Positions 6,451 to 10,470 of a stretch of 10,470 bases of DNA are shown piece after piece (position 1 is the first letter of the stretch; every line of letters begins with the position of its first letter). The stretch lies in contig CANGEZ010000051.1 in NCBI GenBank assembly GCA_947452875.1, positions 1 to 10,470 of the forward strand. The letters run 5' to 3'. The notes beneath the pieces are model-generated. The model searched no databases and was not told the DNA's origin. It worked only from the letters and a program-made list of their open reading frames with translations. The position numbers and the translations under genes were made by a program. The DNA is from Chitinophagaceae bacterium. Its GTDB lineage: Bacteria; Bacteroidota; Bacteroidia; Chitinophagales; Chitinophagaceae.

Positions 6451-6457
6451 ATTGAGG
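6440..6457 (+). repeat. Dispersed near-palindromic motif, copy 2, at the mazG/island junction
   Basis: TCCTCCAATAGATTGAGG is identical over 18 bases to 487-504. The mazG reading frame terminates in its TAG. After the motif the two loci share only loosely similar AT-rich sequence, so the repeat is short. Its position at the end of a truncated gene suggests an insertion boundary. Confidence 0.7.
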
Positions 6458-6578
6458 TTTGTTTTATTAATTTTAGAAATCTGTGAATAAAATTCAGTAT
6501 TTAACTAAATAAACTTTAGATATAAAACAAGAAAACAAATAGTAATTTGTAGCATAATAATTCTAATAAAAAAAATTA

Positions 6579-7499
6579 ATGACAGTCAAAATAGCCAAAC
6601 CGTTTTTGAAGTGGGCAGGTGGAAAAACACAGTTGATAACTGAAATCGAGAAATCATTACCTACAGAAATATCTAATAGAAAATTTACTTACATTGAGCC
6701 TTTTGTTGGAAGTGGTGCGGTTTTATTTTGGATGCTTGAAAATTTTCCAAAATTAGAAAAAGCAGTTATAAATGATATAAATGCTGATTTAATAAACACT
6801 TATAGCGTAATTGCATCAAAGCCTAAAGAACTTATTTCTATTCTTCAAATTCTTCAAAATGAATTTCACCTCCTTGAAGGAAATGATGAGAAAAAAAAGG
6901 AATACTATTACAAAAAAAGAGAATTATACAATACTCGAAAAGAAGAAAAAAGTGGACAAGCTGCTTTATTTATTTTTCTAAATCGCACATGCTTTAATGG
7001 CTTGTATAGGGTTAACAAAAATAATGGATATAATGTGCCAATGGGTAGTTATAAAAGGCCTACTATATGTGATAATAAAAACATTATGGCAGTTAGTAAC
7101 TCTTTACAGAAAGTTGAAATGCTTTGTGGTGATTATGAAAAAACGCTTCACGAGGCGACAACTAATTCATTCTTCTATTTTGATCCCCCATACAAGCCTT
7201 TAAGTAATACCTCAAGTTTTAATTCTTATGCAAAGGACGAATTCAATGATGAAGAACAAATTCGATTGAGAAATTTTTGTTCTAAACTTGAAAACCTAGG
7301 ATATAAATGGATGCTTAGTAATTCAGATGTAAAAGGAAAAGATACAAACGATAATTTCTTTGATGAGATTTATTCAGAATTTTCTATTTCAAGAGTAAAA
7401 GCAAGAAGAAGCATCAATGCAAATTCTGAAAAAAGAGGAGAATTAACCGAACTTTTAATAACAAACTATAATTATGAACAAACTTTGCAAACTGCTTAA
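6579..7499 (+). CDS. DNA adenine N6-methyltransferase, Dam/DpnM type (GATC), of a DpnII-like R-M system
   Basis: It transfers methyl from S-adenosylmethionine to adenine N6, almost certainly in GATC, protecting host DNA from the endonuclease encoded next. The 306-residue protein shows the D12-class order of motifs: FLKWAGGK (9-16), the AdoMet loop EPFVGSG (40-46), the acidic IND/IN segment near 65, NRTCFNGLYRVN (135-146) and catalytic DPPY (202-205). The ending (RRSINANSEKRGELTELLITNY) is the usual Dam-family C-terminus. ATG 6579 puts FLKWAGGK at the normal distance from the start. The leader is A-rich with no Shine-Dalgarno, as expected in Bacteroidota. Its 3' end overlaps the endonuclease gene by 26 bases, so the two are co-expressed. 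Base composition is much more AT-rich than in the photolyase gene: 15 G/C in 6901-6960 against 28 in 5521-5580 (single 60-base samples), consistent with transfer. Confidence 0.95.
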   Translation: MTVKIAKPFLKWAGGKTQLITEIEKSLPTEISNRKFTYIEPFVGSGAVLFWMLENFPKLEKAVINDINADLINTYSVIASKPKELISILQILQNEFHLLEGNDEKKKEYYYKKRELYNTRKEEKSGQAALFIFLNRTCFNGLYRVNKNNGYNVPMGSYKRPTICDNKNIMAVSNSLQKVEMLCGDYEKTLHEATTNSFFYFDPPYKPLSNTSSFNSYAKDEFNDEEQIRLRNFCSKLENLGYKWMLSNSDVKGKDTNDNFFDEIYSEFSISRVKARRSINANSEKRGELTELLITNYNYEQTLQTA

Positions 7500-8373
7500 T
7501 CTGCAAAATGAAGATTCGTTATTTAATAGAATAACTCAAAGCTTTAAAGAAAAAATTACAAAATGGGATTATTTTGTTAATTGGGAAAAGGTATTCAGTA
7601 ATATTAAACCTATTGAAAAGGAACTAAATTTATTAAATTTTCTCATTGGCAAAGACGATATTGAGAAAGAAGCTTTTAGCCTAATAAAACAATATCCTCA
7701 AGTAATAAAAGCATTTCCTACTCTTATAGCGGTTCGTGAAAAGTCAATTGACATATTAATAGATACTAAACATTTTATTTACAAAAAATACTCTTTTACC
7801 AAAGGAAAACTTTCAGACGATGAGTGCAAAGAATTGGCACATTTCGTGGTTAATTCTGGGATAGGTGAAATACTAAAAGATAAGAAAGTAAAAAACTTAG
7901 TAGATTATGCAACAGGTGTTGAAGTTGGTTTAGATAGTAACGGCAGAAAAAATAGAGGTGGCACATTAATGGAAAGTTTGGTAGAAGAATTTGTTTCTGA
8001 AACTTGCCAAAACTTAGGCTTACAATATATGCCACAAGCAACCGCGAGGAAAATAAAAGAACAATGGAACTTACATGTATTGGTGGATAAATCTTCGAGG
8101 CAGCTTGATTTTGCAATACATAAAAATGGCAAACTGTTTTTTATTGAATGTAATTTTTATGGAGGCGGTGGCTCAAAACTGAAATCAACAGCTACCGAAT
8201 ACATCGAAATGAATCGATACTGGAATAAACAAGATATTGAATTCATTTGGATAACAGATGGAGCCGGTTGGAGGTCAACATTAAAACCGTTACGAGAGTA
8301 TTTTGATAAGGCGGATTACTTGTTAAATTTGGAAATGTTGAAAGAAAATACTTTGTTAAAAATATTGAAATAA
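7474..8373 (+). CDS. Type II restriction endonuclease, DpnII family (GATC)
   Basis: It cleaves unmethylated GATC and is the toxic partner of the methyltransferase. The 299-residue protein matches the DpnII family along its length: an N-terminal helical part with WDYFVNWEKVF, LNFLIGK and PTLIAVREK, the signature GVEVGLDSNGRKNRGG (148-163), then LDFAI (211-215), FFIECNFYGGGGSKL (222-236), WITDGAGW (259-266) and the family ending LLNLEMLKENTLLKILK. The likely catalytic residues are D212 and E225, with Asn227 where a canonical PD-(D/E)XK enzyme has Lys. From memory DpnII itself reads EVN at this point, so this is a family trait. The ATG lies inside the methyltransferase gene (26-base overlap), suggesting translational coupling. 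Family and GATC specificity are confident by homology; activity cannot be read from sequence. Confidence 0.93.
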   Translation: MNKLCKLLNLQNEDSLFNRITQSFKEKITKWDYFVNWEKVFSNIKPIEKELNLLNFLIGKDDIEKEAFSLIKQYPQVIKAFPTLIAVREKSIDILIDTKHFIYKKYSFTKGKLSDDECKELAHFVVNSGIGEILKDKKVKNLVDYATGVEVGLDSNGRKNRGGTLMESLVEEFVSETCQNLGLQYMPQATARKIKEQWNLHVLVDKSSRQLDFAIHKNGKLFFIECNFYGGGGSKLKSTATEYIEMNRYWNKQDIEFIWITDGAGWRSTLKPLREYFDKADYLLNLEMLKENTLLKILK

Positions 8374-8375
8374 TT

Positions 8376-10470
8376 ATGGAACAAAACACTCGAAGTAGGC
8401 TACTTGGAAAGCTAATATCTGGATCTGAAATAAAGGCTGAATTAAAAAACAGAAAAAGCTCCTATGATTACGAAACAATTTCCTTTAAAAGTGAGGAACT
8501 ACGAATTAAAATAAGAGAAGAACATGAGCAAGATGATTGGGAGTTTGATAAAGATTTCAAAAACTCCATCCGAATGAAAAAATTAAAAGACCATGATTTG
8601 CTATTTGAAAATAAAATGTGGACGCTATTTGCAAATCTTGGCTTTGTCTTTTTAAATAAGGATAGAGATTTTAATCTCCCTTATGACAAGAACAATTCCA
8701 AAAACAACCAACAAATAGATGTATTTATTAAAGATAACGAATGTGCAATTTATATAGAATGCAAATCATCCAAGTCAAATAGATTAGCAGGTGACTTTAA
8801 AAAAGATTTGGAAGCTTGGACAACAAAAAAAGCTGGTATAGAAAACTCAATCCAACAACTTTTTCCTAATGAAAAGCTTAAAACCAAGTTTCTATTCGCG
8901 ACTTATAATCAAGGAATGGGTCCTACCGATTTAGAAAGACTCGCAAATATTGGAGGGATTCATTTCGATGAGAACAAATTCCAATATTTTATTGACATGC
9001 ATAAACAATTGGGTGGTGTAGCAAAATATCAATTGCTTGGATATTTATTTGCAGGATCGACAATTCCTGAGTTAGAAAATAAGGTTCCTGCAATTCAAGG
9101 AAAAATGGGAGGACATACTTACTATTCATTTTCGATCGAACCCGAAAAATTGCTTAAAATTGGCTACGTTTTGCATAGAACTAGAGCAAATGAAGACATG
9201 TTGCCTACTTACCAAAGATTAATTAAAAAAGCACGGCTAAAGTCTGTTTCCGAATTTATTAATAATACCAAAACTCCTGGCTATTTTCCAAATTCTATTG
9301 TGATAAATATTGTAGATCCAAAGAAAAAAATTCAATTCGAGCAGGCTAATACACAAGTACCAAATGCCATCTCCAAAGTTGGTGTATTGCATTTGCCAAA
9401 AGAATATAAATCTGCTTTTATTATTGATGGACAACACCGACTATATGGATATGCTGACTCAAAATATAGATTTAGCAATACTATTCCAGTTGTTGCATTC
9501 GTAAATTTAGAAAAGTCCGAACAGGTAAAGTTATTTATGCAAATAAATGAAAATCAGCAAGCTGTTCCTAAATCATTAATGACCACTCTTAATGCTGATT
9601 TAAAATGGGATTCTGAAAACAAGCTTGAACAAATTGATGCGCTGTGTTCGCAAATTGCAATTAGTTTATCGGAAGATCGAAATTCGAGCCTATTCAATTA
9701 TATTACAGTAGGCCAAGACAGCAAGGTTTTGACTCCCCAGTGTATTATTACTGGCTTAAAAAAAGGAAAATTTCTCGGTGTAATAAAAAAAGATAAAATT
9801 GAAGTACTTGGCATATTTTATAAGGGGAATATTAATGAGGCGAATGAAAATCTGTTGCATTATTTAAAATTAAATTTTGAGTATTTGACAAATAATCTAA
9901 ATGAGGATTTTAGTCTAGGAAAAGAGAGCTTTTTATTTGTTAATAAAGGAGTTACTGCAATAATAATGTTGTTAAGTGACATACTAGAGTTGACAATTGA
10001 AATAACTAACCAAGATGTAAACAAATCGACGATAAAGATTCATTTCGAAGAATCAAAAAAGTACCTTGATTCTCTAATAAGATTTGTAAAAAATGTAAAT
10101 GAGAACACTAAAAATATTTTAATGAGAGAAAAAGGAGGCAGCGCCCCATCCATATATTGGAGAAACTTCCAAGTTCATCTTAATACTGAATATAAAGAAT
10201 TCAACCCAATAGGCCTTGCAGAGTATATAAAAAATGAAGAAAGAGCATTAAATAGTAAAACTTATGAAATTATAAAAAATATTGAGGAGTATATGAGAAA
10301 GGACTTTAAGATCAAACTTGTTGGAAAATATGGTGAAGAATGGGCATGGAAAAAAGGGGTGCCAGAAAAAATACAGGATGATGCTGAATCACGAATGAGG
10401 AAAAAAAATAGATCTCGGTCTAAAGATAATGAAACAGAGGAATGGGATAATTTAAACCTAATTCATTATA
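8376..10470 (+). CDS. PD-(D/E)XK nuclease-like / DGQHR-domain fusion protein (partial, runs off right edge)
   Basis: The frame is open from ATG 8376 to the end of the window, 698 codons without a stop. It starts 2 bases after the endonuclease stop, so it is almost certainly the third gene of the operon. Residues 70-135 look like a restriction-type nuclease fold: LLFENKMWTLFANLGF with E78, then QIDVFI with D115, then IYIECKSS with E128 and K130, giving a complete E...D...ExK set. The middle carries FIIDGQHRLYGYA (348-360), the DGQHR motif known from DndB-like proteins of DNA phosphorothioation systems. It is followed by IPVVAFVNL and FMQINENQQAV, as in other DGQHR proteins. Near the visible end, GEEWAWKKGVPEKI (653-666) and a basic stretch hint at an additional C-terminal domain, perhaps HEPN-like; this is tentative. 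No dnd sulfur-modification genes are seen here. The role is unknown; a nuclease or regulator working with the R-M pair is an inference. Confidence 0.8.
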   Translation, partial: MEQNTRSRLLGKLISGSEIKAELKNRKSSYDYETISFKSEELRIKIREEHEQDDWEFDKDFKNSIRMKKLKDHDLLFENKMWTLFANLGFVFLNKDRDFNLPYDKNNSKNNQQIDVFIKDNECAIYIECKSSKSNRLAGDFKKDLEAWTTKKAGIENSIQQLFPNEKLKTKFLFATYNQGMGPTDLERLANIGGIHFDENKFQYFIDMHKQLGGVAKYQLLGYLFAGSTIPELENKVPAIQGKMGGHTYYSFSIEPEKLLKIGYVLHRTRANEDMLPTYQRLIKKARLKSVSEFINNTKTPGYFPNSIVINIVDPKKKIQFEQANTQVPNAISKVGVLHLPKEYKSAFIIDGQHRLYGYADSKYRFSNTIPVVAFVNLEKSEQVKLFMQINENQQAVPKSLMTTLNADLKWDSENKLEQIDALCSQIAISLSEDRNSSLFNYITVGQDSKVLTPQCIITGLKKGKFLGVIKKDKIEVLGIFYKGNINEANENLLHYLKLNFEYLTNNLNEDFSLGKESFLFVNKGVTAIIMLLSDILELTIEITNQDVNKSTIKIHFEESKKYLDSLIRFVKNVNENTKNILMREKGGSAPSIYWRNFQVHLNTEYKEFNPIGLAEYIKNEERALNSKTYEIIKNIEEYMRKDFKIKLVGKYGEEWAWKKGVPEKIQDDAESRMRKKNRSRSKDNETEEWDNLNLIHY

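Noticed and set aside
7850..8132. Two minus-strand open frames inside the DpnII endonuclease gene
   Set aside because: They are antisense shadows of a strongly conserved coding region, in AT-rich DNA where such frames are common.
6579..8373. Possible avoidance of GATC sites in an organism carrying a GATC R-M system
   Set aside because: GATC occurs many times by eye on both sides of the island (for example in the DUF2130, photolyase and DGQHR genes), so there is no visible avoidance in this window.
1..10470. CRISPR array, tRNA or rRNA genes
   Set aside because: No regularly spaced direct repeats with unique spacers and no tRNA or rRNA signature could be found on either strand.

Overview
The window looks like chromosomal DNA of a Bacteroidota bacterium, probably near Chitinophagaceae/Sphingobacteriales. 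The clues are low G+C, A-rich leaders without Shine-Dalgarno sequences, lipoproteins with short Bacteroidota-type signals, a TonB-receptor-like C-terminus at the left edge (QFGVRYIF), a Bacteroidota-type repeat domain in one lipoprotein, and intergenic repeats of the CACAAAGGCACGAAGG and CACGAATTCACGAA type. This rests on sequence style, with no marker gene.

Layout. The left edge (1-94) holds the last codons of an outer-membrane beta-barrel gene and a strong terminator. A small minus-strand gene (79-369) is broken by an in-frame TGA. After about 340 bases without a gene comes a DUF2130 protein with coiled coil and nuclease-like core (714-1925). A 570-base stretch of short dispersed repeats separates it from a secreted archaemetzincin-like zinc protease (2500-3129). 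A bidirectional terminator lies between that gene and a convergent surface lipoprotein (3291-4100). A photolyase/cryptochrome-family gene (4496-5962, minus) follows a 395-base gap. Divergent from it is a mazG-like pyrophosphohydrolase gene cut off after about 50 codons.

The right third (about 6440 to the end) is an AT-rich accessory island that begins where mazG breaks. It carries a tight three-gene operon: a Dam/DpnM-type adenine methyltransferase, a DpnII-type GATC endonuclease overlapping it by 26 bases, and, 2 bases further on, a very large ORF running off the right edge. That last protein joins a PD-(D/E)XK nuclease-like domain to a DGQHR domain. The first two genes form a classical restriction-modification pair. 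The third is the best candidate in the window for an undescribed defence component.

A 14-18 base near-palindromic motif (TCCTCCAATAGATTGAGG) occurs three times in direct orientation: at 487, at 6153 and exactly at the mazG/island junction (6440). It may mark insertion or recombination points.
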